From NCBI RefSeq assembly GCF_005517195.1, contig NZ_CP040244.1, positions 6,342,001 through 6,406,000 of the forward strand: a stretch of 64,000 nt of DNA. The letters are read 5' to 3'. This document shows positions 24,685 to 31,694 of the stretch, piece by piece (the stretch's first letter is position 1; each line of letters opens with the position of its first letter). The notes under the pieces are model-generated. The model was not told the origin of the DNA and ran no database searches. It worked only from the letters and a program-made list of their open reading frames with translations. This DNA comes from Streptomyces vilmorinianum. GTDB lineage: Bacteria; Actinomycetota; Actinomycetes; Streptomycetales; Streptomycetaceae. The position numbers and the translations under genes were made by a program.

Positions 24685-25512
24685 GTGACCAGCGTGACCG
24701 ACTGGCGGCGGGAGTTCGCGAACGAGGCCCGCTCGCGACGTCCGGACCTCGCGCGGCTCTGTCTGCTGATCGGCGCCGAGGCGGACCCGGACGTGACCGA
24801 GGCCGATCTCGACGCGGCGGAGATCGAGCTGGACCGGCTGGCAGGCGAGCTCCCGTACGGCGTGCGGGACCCGGCGGGCTGGGTTGCGGCCCTGGCGCGG
24901 CTGCTCGGCGGACGGTACGGCTTCCAGGGTGTCCCGGCCGACTACCAGCGCCTGGAGTCCTCCCTGCTCCACGAGGTCCTGCGGCGCCGCCGCGGCCTGC
25001 CGATCCTCCTCTCGGTGGTCTGGATGGAGGTGGCCCGCCGGGCGGGTGCGCCGGTGTACGGGCTCGGCCTCCCGGGCCACTTCGTGGTCGGCTTCGGCGA
25101 CCCGGCGGACCAGGTCCTGGCGGACCCCTTCGCGGGCGGCCGGGCGATGACGGGCATGGACGCGGAACTGCTGGTGGCGGGCGCGACGGGCGAGCCCCTG
25201 GAGCCGTCGATGCTCCGCCCGACGGACCCCCTGGACATCGTGCTGCGCATCCTGAACAACATCCGCGCCTGGGCCGCGCCCCGGCCGGAGCGCTCGGAGG
25301 TCGCGCTGTGGGCGGTGGAACTCTCCCTCCTGCTCCCCTCCCACCCGGCGCGGCTGCGCTACGAACACGCCGAGCTGCTGGTGCAGCGGGGCGAGTTCCT
25401 GGCGGGGGCGGCGGAGATGGAGGCGTACGCCACGGTCGTGGACGCGGTCGAACCGAGCGCGGCGGCGTCGATCAGGAACAGGGCGCAGGCCGCGCGGGCG
25501 CTGCTGAACTAG
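24685..25512 (+). CDS. SirB1-like transglutaminase-fold protein
   Basis: A protein of about 275 residues of the SirB1/transglutaminase-like family with a C-terminal TPR-like helical part. Signature sections are LLHEVLRRRRGLPILLSVVWMEVARRAG, PVYGLGLPGHFVVGF and VLADPFAGGR; the expected catalytic Cys of transglutaminases is replaced (LPILLS), so it is probably not an enzyme. The C-terminal third holds LRYEHAELLVQRGEFLAGAAEM. The GTG at 24685 sits 10 nt from GGAGG; GTG 24676, overlapping the stop of the acetyltransferase gene, is the alternative. The role is unknown. Confidence 0.8.
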   Translation: MTSVTDWRREFANEARSRRPDLARLCLLIGAEADPDVTEADLDAAEIELDRLAGELPYGVRDPAGWVAALARLLGGRYGFQGVPADYQRLESSLLHEVLRRRRGLPILLSVVWMEVARRAGAPVYGLGLPGHFVVGFGDPADQVLADPFAGGRAMTGMDAELLVAGATGEPLEPSMLRPTDPLDIVLRILNNIRAWAAPRPERSEVALWAVELSLLLPSHPARLRYEHAELLVQRGEFLAGAAEMEAYATVVDAVEPSAAASIRNRAQAARALLN

Positions 25513-25639
25513 GCCGTGAAGGGAAAGACCTGCCGGATGGCGCAAGCCGCTATCGGCGACACGTGGTTGTCAGTGCCCTCAAGTAGGTTCTGCCCGTTCG
25601 CCCCGACAGGTGGGTCGTCGAGCTGAGGGATTCGTCGTA

Positions 25640-26125
25640 GTGAGCATCTACCTGCACTTTCGTGCCGTGGCTGAGTCCGAGATCCGGGACGACCACGCCT
25701 GGCTGGCCGCGTTCATGTCTGAGGCTTGGGAAAACGACATCGCCGAGTACGAAGCGGGCATCGCGCACTCGATCAACAAGGGCTGGGACGCTGTCAGCGA
25801 CCTCTACTCTGTAGCCGATGCGCGCTATGCAGACGCCGACGAGCCTTGGAATCTGCCGATCTACGGCGGCCGCCCCGTGCCCCACAGCGCCGGCGCCGAC
25901 CCCTCCGATCCTCCGCTGATGCTTCTGGAGCCGCCGGGGGTGTCACAGGCCGCGCGTTTTCTTACGACTGTCTCTTTCGACGCGCTGTGGAACGTTGTCG
26001 GTGCCAGGTTCAGTGTCCTTGGCGGGACCAGGGAGGAATACCTCGACCACCACAGGGACCTCCAAGAGTTCTACGGGCAGGCGGCTTCGGCAGGCCACGC
26101 CGTGGTCAAAGCGGTGTGGGCTTGA
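25640..26125 (+). CDS. DUF1877 (YfbM-like) family protein
   Basis: A 161-residue cytoplasmic protein. The N-terminus SIYLHFRAVAESEIRDDHAW matches the YfbM/DUF1877 pattern, with hydrophobic core PLMLLEPPGVSQAARFLTTVSFDALW and a conserved C-terminal LQEFYGQAASAGHAVVKAVW. The GTG at 25640 puts this pattern at the very start. It is the first gene of the accessory island and is directly followed, in opposite orientation, by the end of a broken IS5 transposase, 18 bp away. No function can be given. Confidence 0.6.
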   Translation: MSIYLHFRAVAESEIRDDHAWLAAFMSEAWENDIAEYEAGIAHSINKGWDAVSDLYSVADARYADADEPWNLPIYGGRPVPHSAGADPSDPPLMLLEPPGVSQAARFLTTVSFDALWNVVGARFSVLGGTREEYLDHHRDLQEFYGQAASAGHAVVKAVWA

Positions 26126-26143
26126 GATGTGGCCACGTGGCGG

Positions 26144-26466
26144 TCACAGCCATTCGTTGATGGCCGCGACCACCACGGTCGTCTCGTAGCGGACCGCGAG
26201 TTGTCGTACCGGGTGGCGACAGCGCGGTTCCTCTTGAGGCGGTTGATCCCGCACTCGACCGCATGACGCTCGCGAGAGTCCACCGAGTCGAAATGCGGAG
26301 ACCGACCGCCGCGCGAGCCGAGCTTCTGACGGTTGCGCGCCTGGTCTGCCTTGTCCGGGATGGTGCAGCGGATCCCCCGGCGGCGCAGGCATGCCCGGTT
26401 CTTCCGGGAGGCGTACGCCTTGTCAGCCCGCACGCGATCAAGGCGGACGCGGGGCCGGCCGGACCC
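26144..26466 (-). pseudogene. IS5 family transposase, 3' remnant
   Basis: About 323 bp of an IS5 transposase end. One frame reads VRADKAYASRKNRACLRRRG and GGRSPHFDSVDSRERHAVEC (the last catalytic Glu region, here VEC) up to VATRYD. At about 26210 the frame then changes to LAVRYETTVVVAAINEWL with a stop at 26144. The N-terminal two thirds with the first Asp are absent, and no terminal repeat was found. A deletion and a frameshift have made it inactive. Confidence 0.85.
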
Positions 26467-26717
26467 GAATTCCCGGCCCCCACCCACACACCCGCACCCC
26501 GCCCACACAGGGCAGCGATCCCCGGCCGTCCCGGCGGCCACGCCCCCCAACCGGCCGAACCAGAAACCCACGAGCACCACGCGCCCCGAGACCCTGGCTC
26601 CCCCGTCGAACCGTTCCGACCCGGAACCAGCGGGGGATGATGGGGGGTTGGCCGGCCGTCGGAGGGGCACGGGCCATAAGATCGTCCGCGTTCAGGGGAG
26701 AACGAGGGGGACCCGGT
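26467..26717. other. Spacer between IS remnant and kinase gene
   Basis: 250 bp with no convincing gene. The first part is a C-rich, G-poor stretch (ACCCACACACCCGCACCCCGCC) unlike its neighbours. The last 40 bp carry the kinase leader with GAGGGGGACC as RBS. Confidence 0.4.
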
Positions 26718-28304
26718 ATGAGGCCGCTCGATGCATCCATGCCGACGGAAGCCGGGCCGTACCGTCTGCTCACCGAGCTCGGCAGTGGCGGCATGGGGCG
26801 GGTGTTTCTCGGCGCGGCTCCTGACGGACGCCTCGCCGCCGTCAAGCAGGTGCACCACCGGTTCGCCGCCGAGGACGGCTTCCGAACCCGGTTCCGACGC
26901 GAGGTCGCCGCCTCGGGCAAGGTCTCGGGCGCCTATACGGCCGCCGTGATGGACGCCGACGCGGACGCCGATCTCCCCTGGCTGGCCTCGGTGTTCGTCG
27001 CCGGCCCCTCGCTGGGCGCGGCGGTGGAGGCCACCGGGGCGCTGCCGGCGGAGACCGTGCGCCGACTGGCGGTGGGGCTGGTGACGGCGCTGCACGAGAT
27101 CCACCGGGCGGGCCTCATCCACCGCGACCTCAAACCGGAGAACGTCCTGCTCGCCGAGGACGGCGTCCGCGTGATCGACTTCGGCATCGCCCGGGCGGCG
27201 GAGCCCCTGGGGGCGACCGCGCTGACACAGACCGGCTGGGTGATCGGCTCACCTCCGTTCATGTCGCCCGAGCAGGCCGAAAGCGCGGAACTCACCCCGG
27301 CGAGCGATGTGTTCTCGCTCGGCTCGGTCCTCGCCCTCGCGGCGACCGGCCGCGCGCCGTTCGCCGCCGACTCGGTCTTCAAGACGCTCTCCAACGTCGT
27401 CCATGCCGAGCCCGACCTCGACAAGGTGCCGGAGGAACTGCGCGAGATCGTGGCCCGGTGCCTCGCCAAGGACCCGACGGCCCGACCGACCCTGACCGAG
27501 CTCCACGGCCTGCTGGGCCCGGTCTCTCCTGCGGCCCGGCCGTGGCCGCCCGTGGTCCACCGGCTGATCGCCGACCAGAAGGACCGCCTGGAAGCAGTGC
27601 TGGGCGGGGGTGGCGACGAAAGCGTGGCCCAGGAGCGTACGTCCACCCCGTCGCCGCCCGAACCCGAACCGGTACCCGCCCCGGACGCCGAGACCGTCAC
27701 GGCGACGGCCCATTCACCCGCGCCTGCACCCTCCCGCCCTCATCGAAGGCACGGCAGGCTCGTGGCCCTCGTCGCCACAGGTGCGCTCGCCCTGGCAGGT
27801 GCGGGAGTCGGCACGTATCTGATGCTCCGGAACGAGGGTCCGCCCGACAAGTACGCGAAGGTGCCGGTCTGCGAGGACGCGGCCCCGAAGCTTCCCCTGC
27901 CGGACCGGCTGAAGAGCGAGGACATCAACGTGCAGAACGGCCCTGTCACGGTGACCCGCTGCTCCTGGTACGAGGAAGATGTCGTGGCGAACTGGGCAGT
28001 CACCCCGCACGCGGTCGTCCGATGGACCCTGCGACGGACCGCCGACACGAACGGGAACGCGACGGAACGCCAGGACGAGGCCTTCGACAAGGAGGCCTCC
28101 CCGGGCCGCCGAGACGAGAGTCTCGACTTCGGCGACGAGGCGCACTGGGACGCGTCCGCCTCGGACAGGTACTGCTCCCTGAACGTCCGCGACGGCAACC
28201 TCGTGGTCTGGGTCATGCTGACCGGCGACCGGCACCCCTACGGAGCCTGCGAACAGGAGGCCAGGACGATCGCCAAGACCGCCGTGTCAGCGATGCCCGA
28301 GTGA
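26718..28304 (+). CDS. Transmembrane serine/threonine protein kinase
   Basis: A 528-residue eukaryotic-like kinase. Residues 15-270 are the kinase domain with the glycine loop LGSGGMGRVF (21-30), Lys43, Glu62, HRD at 135-137 in IHRDLKPEN, DFG at 154-156 and SPE at 183-185, so all catalytic residues are present. A Pro/Glu-rich linker runs to 345, then a membrane helix at 348-370 and an outer domain of about 158 residues with cysteines (VPVCEDAA, VTRCSWYEE, DRYCSLN, YGACEQEA). The outer domain lacks PASTA repeats and may be a disulfide-stabilised sensor. The last 18 bp overlap the convergent DUF397 gene. Confidence 0.93.
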   Translation: MRPLDASMPTEAGPYRLLTELGSGGMGRVFLGAAPDGRLAAVKQVHHRFAAEDGFRTRFRREVAASGKVSGAYTAAVMDADADADLPWLASVFVAGPSLGAAVEATGALPAETVRRLAVGLVTALHEIHRAGLIHRDLKPENVLLAEDGVRVIDFGIARAAEPLGATALTQTGWVIGSPPFMSPEQAESAELTPASDVFSLGSVLALAATGRAPFAADSVFKTLSNVVHAEPDLDKVPEELREIVARCLAKDPTARPTLTELHGLLGPVSPAARPWPPVVHRLIADQKDRLEAVLGGGGDESVAQERTSTPSPPEPEPVPAPDAETVTATAHSPAPAPSRPHRRHGRLVALVATGALALAGAGVGTYLMLRNEGPPDKYAKVPVCEDAAPKLPLPDRLKSEDINVQNGPVTVTRCSWYEEDVVANWAVTPHAVVRWTLRRTADTNGNATERQDEAFDKEASPGRRDESLDFGDEAHWDASASDRYCSLNVRDGNLVVWVMLTGDRHPYGACEQEARTIAKTAVSAMPE

Positions 28305-28562
28305 TCCCTTCACCCCGTCGACGAACGCCGCCCAGGCGGTGGTGGCGAAGACGACGGCGGGGCCGGTGGGGTTCTTGCTGTCGCGGACGGGGACGCAGGC
28401 GGTGCAGGCGTCGTTCACTTCGAGGCAGTCGCCGCTGCTGCCGCCGCTGTAGGAGGACTTGCGCCAGGTGGCGTACGCCTCGTTCACTTCGAGGCAGTTG
28501 CCGCTGTCGCCGCCGCTGTACGAGGACTTGCGCCAGGCGTTGGCGTAATTACCGTGCTGCAT
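28287..28562 (-). CDS. DUF397 protein with internal duplication
   Basis: A 91-residue acidic protein of the DUF397 family, small partners of WhiJ-like XRE regulators in Streptomyces. The N-terminal motif is present twice: WRKSSYSGG at 10-18 and 33-41, each followed by a CLEVN. The DNA repeat is a 59-bp near-identical block with a 69-bp period (28411-28469 and 28480-28538), so the duplication is recent. The rest has PVRDSKNPTGPAVVF and WAAFVDGVK as normal. Its ATG lies inside the end of the XRE gene (14-bp overlap), and its end overlaps the convergent kinase by 18 bp. Confidence 0.92.
   Translation of the reverse strand: MQHGNYANAWRKSSYSGGDSGNCLEVNEAYATWRKSSYSGGSSGDCLEVNDACTACVPVRDSKNPTGPAVVFATTAWAAFVDGVKGSLGHR
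28411..28538. repeat. 69-bp period tandem duplication inside DUF397 gene
   Basis: The 59-bp block starting TCGTTCACTTCGAGGCAG occurs at 28411 and again at 28480 with only a few changes. The insertion adds 23 codons in frame. Confidence 0.9.
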
Positions 28563-29373
28563 GCTCGTATTCCTCCGCGACAGTCCTGATCAGAGCTAGC
28601 GACTCGCTATGGGAGAGCGCGTCACCCAGAGCGTGATCGTAGTCCAGCTGGCATTCGCGAACCATGGCCGGATTCTCCCAGACGCGGCCGCTGTTGAGCC
28701 CTTCCACGTACGCGATCGGGGGCTGGTCCTCGAACCACATGAGCGAGACGAAGCCCTCCAGCAGGGCGTGAGCGCCCGCGCTGAACGGCAGGACGTGCAC
28801 GCGGATACGGCGCCGCTCCGCCAACCGCACGATGTGCCGCAGTTGCTCGCACATTACCGCCGGCCCGCCGATGTTCCTTCGGATTACGGCCTCGTCCAGG
28901 ATCGTCCAGACCATCGGAGAGTCGAAGTTCTCCAGGATGCGCGCTCGCTCAAGCCTTGTGACCAGGAGCTTGTCACGCTCCTCGTCGCTCTGTGGTTCGG
29001 GTCCCGTGCTGAGCACGTCCTCGGCATACGCCCGGGTCTGGAGGATGCCGGGGATCAGCGTCTGGCCGTACACGCGAATCACCGTCGCCTGGCCCTCGAA
29101 CTCCAGCGCCTCCGCGAAGTGCTCCGCCACCGCCTTCCCGTCCAGCGTCGGCAGGAACCGCTCGAAGAAACCCCCCGCCTCCAACACCCGGTCCAGCCGC
29201 CTCGCGTCCGCCACGTCCGGGCGTCGTCTCCCCGCCTCCATGTGGGCCAGGTGGGTTCGGCTGATGATCGTCAGTTCGCTCAGCCTCTCCTGCGTCAGGC
29301 CCGCCGCCTCCCGCCGCCGCTTCAGTTCCTCGCCGTACTTGCGGCGGGACTCCGGGTTGTCCTCGATCGCCAT
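28549..29373 (-). CDS. XRE-family regulator with DUF5753 domain (WhiJ-like)
   Basis: A 274-residue DNA-binding protein. The N-terminal helix-turn-helix runs over about 15-70 (KRRREAAGLTQERLSELT, SRTHLAHMEAGRRRP). The rest is the DUF5753 domain with QATVIRVYGQTLIPGILQT, ERQ-like region ERARILE and EDQPPIAYVEGLNSG near the end. This pair of XRE+DUF5753 and DUF397 is greatly expanded in Streptomyces; whiJ and abaA paralogs affect sporulation and antibiotic production. I chose ATG 29373 (GGGGGTG 6 nt upstream); ATG 29388 and GTG 29382 are alternatives. The gene overlaps its DUF397 partner by 14 bp. Confidence 0.92.
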   Translation of the reverse strand: MAIEDNPESRRKYGEELKRRREAAGLTQERLSELTIISRTHLAHMEAGRRRPDVADARRLDRVLEAGGFFERFLPTLDGKAVAEHFAEALEFEGQATVIRVYGQTLIPGILQTRAYAEDVLSTGPEPQSDEERDKLLVTRLERARILENFDSPMVWTILDEAVIRRNIGGPAVMCEQLRHIVRLAERRRIRVHVLPFSAGAHALLEGFVSLMWFEDQPPIAYVEGLNSGRVWENPAMVRECQLDYDHALGDALSHSESLALIRTVAEEYEHAAR

Positions 29374-29444
29374 GGTCAACACCCCCATGTGCTGGTCGCG
29401 TTGTCACGCAAAGCCCCCTATCGAGCGTAACGCCGACCACGCCA

Positions 29445-29468
29445 CTGTGTGACCGGACCCACACACAG
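29445..29468. promoter_or_regulatory. Operator-like inverted repeat
   Basis: CTGTGTG (29445-29451) and CACACAG (29462-29468) are perfect arms with a 10-bp spacer. They lie 72 bp upstream of the XRE regulator start and 16 bp from the divergent small gene. It could be the binding site of the regulator for both genes. Confidence 0.45.
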
Positions 29469-29483
29469 AGCGAAAGGCGCATG

Positions 29484-29708
29484 ATGGAAAGCCCCCACGC
29501 CCCGGGCGCGTACGTCGCCCACCGCGGCACCGACGTCTACGGCCCCGGCAAGGTCATCGGAGTGGACGGCGCCCATCGGCGCGTGCGGTTCACGCACTTC
29601 GTCGCGACGATCCGGGCCGAGGACCTGCGGGCCGCCTCGCCCGTCGAGGCCCAGGAGATCCAGGACTGGCTCCGGGCGAAGCAGCTGCGGTACGGGGGCG
29701 AGTGGTGA
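29484..29708 (+). CDS. Small SH3/KOW-like hypothetical protein
   Basis: A protein of 74 residues (75 from ATG 29481), divergent from the XRE regulator. The pattern GAYVAHRGTDVYGPGKVIGVDGAHRRVRFTH resembles a small SH3/KOW barrel of the kind found in nucleic-acid-binding proteins, followed by one helix (PVEAQEIQDWLRAKQLRY). The second ATG (29484) fits better with AAAGG. No function can be assigned; position suggests it belongs with the regulator pair. Confidence 0.6.
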   Translation: MESPHAPGAYVAHRGTDVYGPGKVIGVDGAHRRVRFTHFVATIRAEDLRAASPVEAQEIQDWLRAKQLRYGGEW

Positions 29709-29958
29709 TGACGCTCCGCGTCTCCCGGGACGGGGGCCGGACCTGGTCCGGGACCAGGAGATTTACGCCCCGGCGGGGAGAAGTGCCGGTCGAATCGGTT
29801 CTGCGCTGGCCGCCGTGCCGTTGCACCCGCTGCTTCATCACATCAAGTGACGGGCCGGTCACGGAGGTTGCGGTACGGTGAGCGCAAAGCGGCCCCCGAG
29901 CTGGTTGCAGCCAGCAGCGAGGGCCTTCACTTCGAGTGCTTAGCAAGGAGCACCCGGA
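29709..29958. other. Leader with conserved-looking hairpin before winged-helix gene
   Basis: 250 bp of leader. 29891-29925 can fold with GGCCC/GGGCC at the ends and CTGG/CCAG inside, directly followed by AT-richer ACTTCGAGTGCTTAGC and the AAGGAG of the next gene. A regulatory hairpin or attenuator is possible. I see no gene. Confidence 0.4.
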
Positions 29959-30849
29959 ATGCTTCGGCATGTTATCGCGCCTGCGCGGCGCTTCACCCAG
30001 ATCCCCCACGAGATCCTGCGCCACCCGGACCTCAACGCGGACGCCGTACGGCTCCTCTGCTGGCAGCTCTCCCTCCCCGACGGGGTCGACGAGCCGCTCT
30101 CCAAGACCGCCGAACGGGCGGGCATCCGCAAGGTCGCCTTCCTGCGCGCCAAGGGGCAGTTGAAGGCCGCCGGCTATCTCCACGAGTGGCGCGAGCAGGG
30201 CGCACGCGGACTCTGGGCCACCCGGCAGCTTGTCTCCAACGTGCCGCTCAGCCCGGCCGAGGCCTCGACGCTGAGGTGCGGACCTCCGGCGGACACCCGT
30301 CCGGCCGCCGGTGAGCCGACGGTACGGGCCGTCGGCCGTCATCCAGAGAAGACCTCCGGGGAGAACACCTCCAACCCTCCCCCGCCCGAGGTCCCCGAGG
30401 CGCGGCGACTGGTGGAGGCCCTGCCGTCCCTCGACGCCCGGCTGAGCATCCCCCGCGCCATGCTGCCCGAGCTTGCGGGTCTCGCGGCCCGCTGGCTCGA
30501 GGCGGGGCACGTGGCCGAGTCCGTACGGGATGCCATCACCCGTTGCCTGCCAGGGCGGGGCAGCACCATCCACCGCCCCGGCGGCCTCCTGCGGTACATC
30601 CTGCGCGAGGTGCCTCCGGTCGCCCCACCGCCCATGCCCGCACCGCCGCCCCGGTTGGCCACCCTGCGCGAGTGCGAGAGCGGCCGGCACACCCAGCCGT
30701 TCTTGTTCCGGCCCCTGGCCGACGAGGAGATCTGCGAGACCTGCCGCGAGAGCTCCGCGACCAGCCCGCTCGACCACCCCTCCCCCGCCACCTTCGGCCC
30801 GGCTCTCGCCCGCGCCGCACTCAGGAAAGGAACCCCTATCGATGCGTAA
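29959..30849 (+). CDS. Winged-helix domain protein, DnaD/replication-initiator-like
   Basis: A 296-residue protein with an N-terminal winged helix: FTQIPHEILRHPDLNADAVR, LLCWQLSLP, SKTAERAGIRKVAFLRAKGQ and KAAGYLHEWRE (8-75) form the pattern seen in replication initiators and DnaD-like proteins of plasmids and phages. A disordered Pro-rich section (110-135) follows, then a helical domain (PRAMLPELAGLAARWLEAGH) and a CxxC motif near the C-terminus (EICETCRES, with EC at CESGRH), a possible zinc site. AAGGAG lies 8 nt upstream of the ATG. It sits just before the toxin-antitoxin pair. Transfer from a plasmid is suggested but not proven. Confidence 0.7.
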   Translation: MLRHVIAPARRFTQIPHEILRHPDLNADAVRLLCWQLSLPDGVDEPLSKTAERAGIRKVAFLRAKGQLKAAGYLHEWREQGARGLWATRQLVSNVPLSPAEASTLRCGPPADTRPAAGEPTVRAVGRHPEKTSGENTSNPPPPEVPEARRLVEALPSLDARLSIPRAMLPELAGLAARWLEAGHVAESVRDAITRCLPGRGSTIHRPGGLLRYILREVPPVAPPPMPAPPPRLATLRECESGRHTQPFLFRPLADEEICETCRESSATSPLDHPSPATFGPALARAALRKGTPIDA

Positions 30850-30862
30850 TACGACGTGTTAC
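30846..30862. promoter_or_regulatory. Toxin-antitoxin operator palindrome
   Basis: The 17-bp sequence GTAATACGACGTGTTAC is palindromic around its central A with only one mismatched pair. It ends 9 bp before the antitoxin ATG and overlaps a possible earlier start at 30842. Ribbon-helix-helix antitoxins bind such sites to repress their own operon. Confidence 0.65.
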
Positions 30863-30871
30863 GTTGATGAC

Positions 30872-31186
30872 ATGGCCAAGACGCGTATCTCCATCAGCCT
30901 CAAGTCCGAAGACGCCGAGCTGATCCGCAAGATCGCGGCCGAGAACGGCCTCGACGTGTCCGCCTTCCTCGTGATGGCGGGGCGCAAGGAGGCCAAGCGG
31001 CTGGCCGAGGTGGCCGCCGCCTTCGCCGAGATCGACGCCCGCATCGCGGCGGCCGAGGCCGAAGCGGAATCGCTGGAGTGGCCGCCGGTGGAAGACCTCG
31101 ACCCGGCGGAAGTCACGCGCGTGGAAGCCGAGATCGCGGCGGCCCGGGCCCTCTCAGCCGCTCGCCGCCGAGGTGCCGCCGCGTGA
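30872..31186 (+). CDS. Ribbon-helix-helix antitoxin
   Basis: A 104-residue antitoxin candidate. The N-terminus MAKTRISISLKSEDAELIRK is a short strand followed by helices, as in ribbon-helix-helix DNA-binding proteins; a long Ala/Glu-rich helix (about 40-70) and a basic tail (RALSAARRRG) follow, the tail probably wrapping the toxin. The start at 30872 leaves the 17-bp palindrome in the promoter; the ATG at 30842 would put it inside the coding region but has a better RBS (GGAAAGGA). The stop overlaps the toxin start (GTGA), a usual coupling in type II systems. Confidence 0.8.
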   Translation: MAKTRISISLKSEDAELIRKIAAENGLDVSAFLVMAGRKEAKRLAEVAAAFAEIDARIAAAEAEAESLEWPPVEDLDPAEVTRVEAEIAAARALSAARRRGAAA

Positions 31187-31632
31187 ACATCGGATGCCCC
31201 ACCTGCCCTGACCTCAGCACGCTGGGGGACGTCGTCTACGACGCGGGCATGCTGATCGCCCTCGCGACCCCTCGGCCCGGCCTCACGACCCCCCGACACA
31301 GAGAATTCGGCCTGCACGGACTGCCCGTCGTCCCCGCTCCCGTCATCGCCCAAGCATGGCGGGGCGGCACCAGCAAAGCCCACCTCGCGCGCGCCCTCAA
31401 AGACTGCGCGGTCATCTGCTGCTACACAGAGGCGGAGTGGCGCCGCGTGGGCGAGCTCATCGGGGAGGCCTCTCTCCCTTCGAAGAAGCGGCCTGATCCC
31501 CTTGACGGGCTGGTGGCGCTCACTGCCACGCAAGTCGGGGCGGCAGCCGTCGCCACGTCGGATCCGGACGACATCCAGGCCTATCTGGATGTGCTGCCCG
31601 GCGGCCACTCGGTACTTCCGCTCCGGGTCTAA
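31183..31632 (+). CDS. PIN-domain toxin (VapC-like)
   Basis: A 149-residue PIN-fold nuclease candidate. PIN domains cut RNA with a Mg2+ site made by three or four acids; here they would be Asp20 (VVYDAGMLIAL), Asp108 (DPLDGLVALTA), Asp127 (ATSDPDD) and Asp130, with Glu41 possible. VIAQAWRGG and LTATQVGAAAVATSDPDDI are family-like. The N-terminus has two cysteines (CPTC). The GTG lies 7 nt from GAGGTG and overlaps the antitoxin stop. Together with the upstream gene this is a VapBC-type pair; the RNA target is not visible. Confidence 0.82.
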   Translation: MNIGCPTCPDLSTLGDVVYDAGMLIALATPRPGLTTPRHREFGLHGLPVVPAPVIAQAWRGGTSKAHLARALKDCAVICCYTEAEWRRVGELIGEASLPSKKRPDPLDGLVALTATQVGAAAVATSDPDDIQAYLDVLPGGHSVLPLRV

Positions 31633-31643
31633 ATGCGCGACGA

Positions 31644-31670
31644 GACCCACCCGGTCGTGCCGGGTGGGTC
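31644..31670. terminator. Bidirectional terminator, toxin and PG-binding protein
   Basis: A perfect 11-bp stem, GACCCACCCGG (31644-31654) and CCGGGTGGGTC (31660-31670), with a 5-nt loop between convergent genes. It marks the right edge of the accessory island. Confidence 0.85.
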
Positions 31671-31694
31671 CTCTCGTTCGCCCCGTACGGAGCG

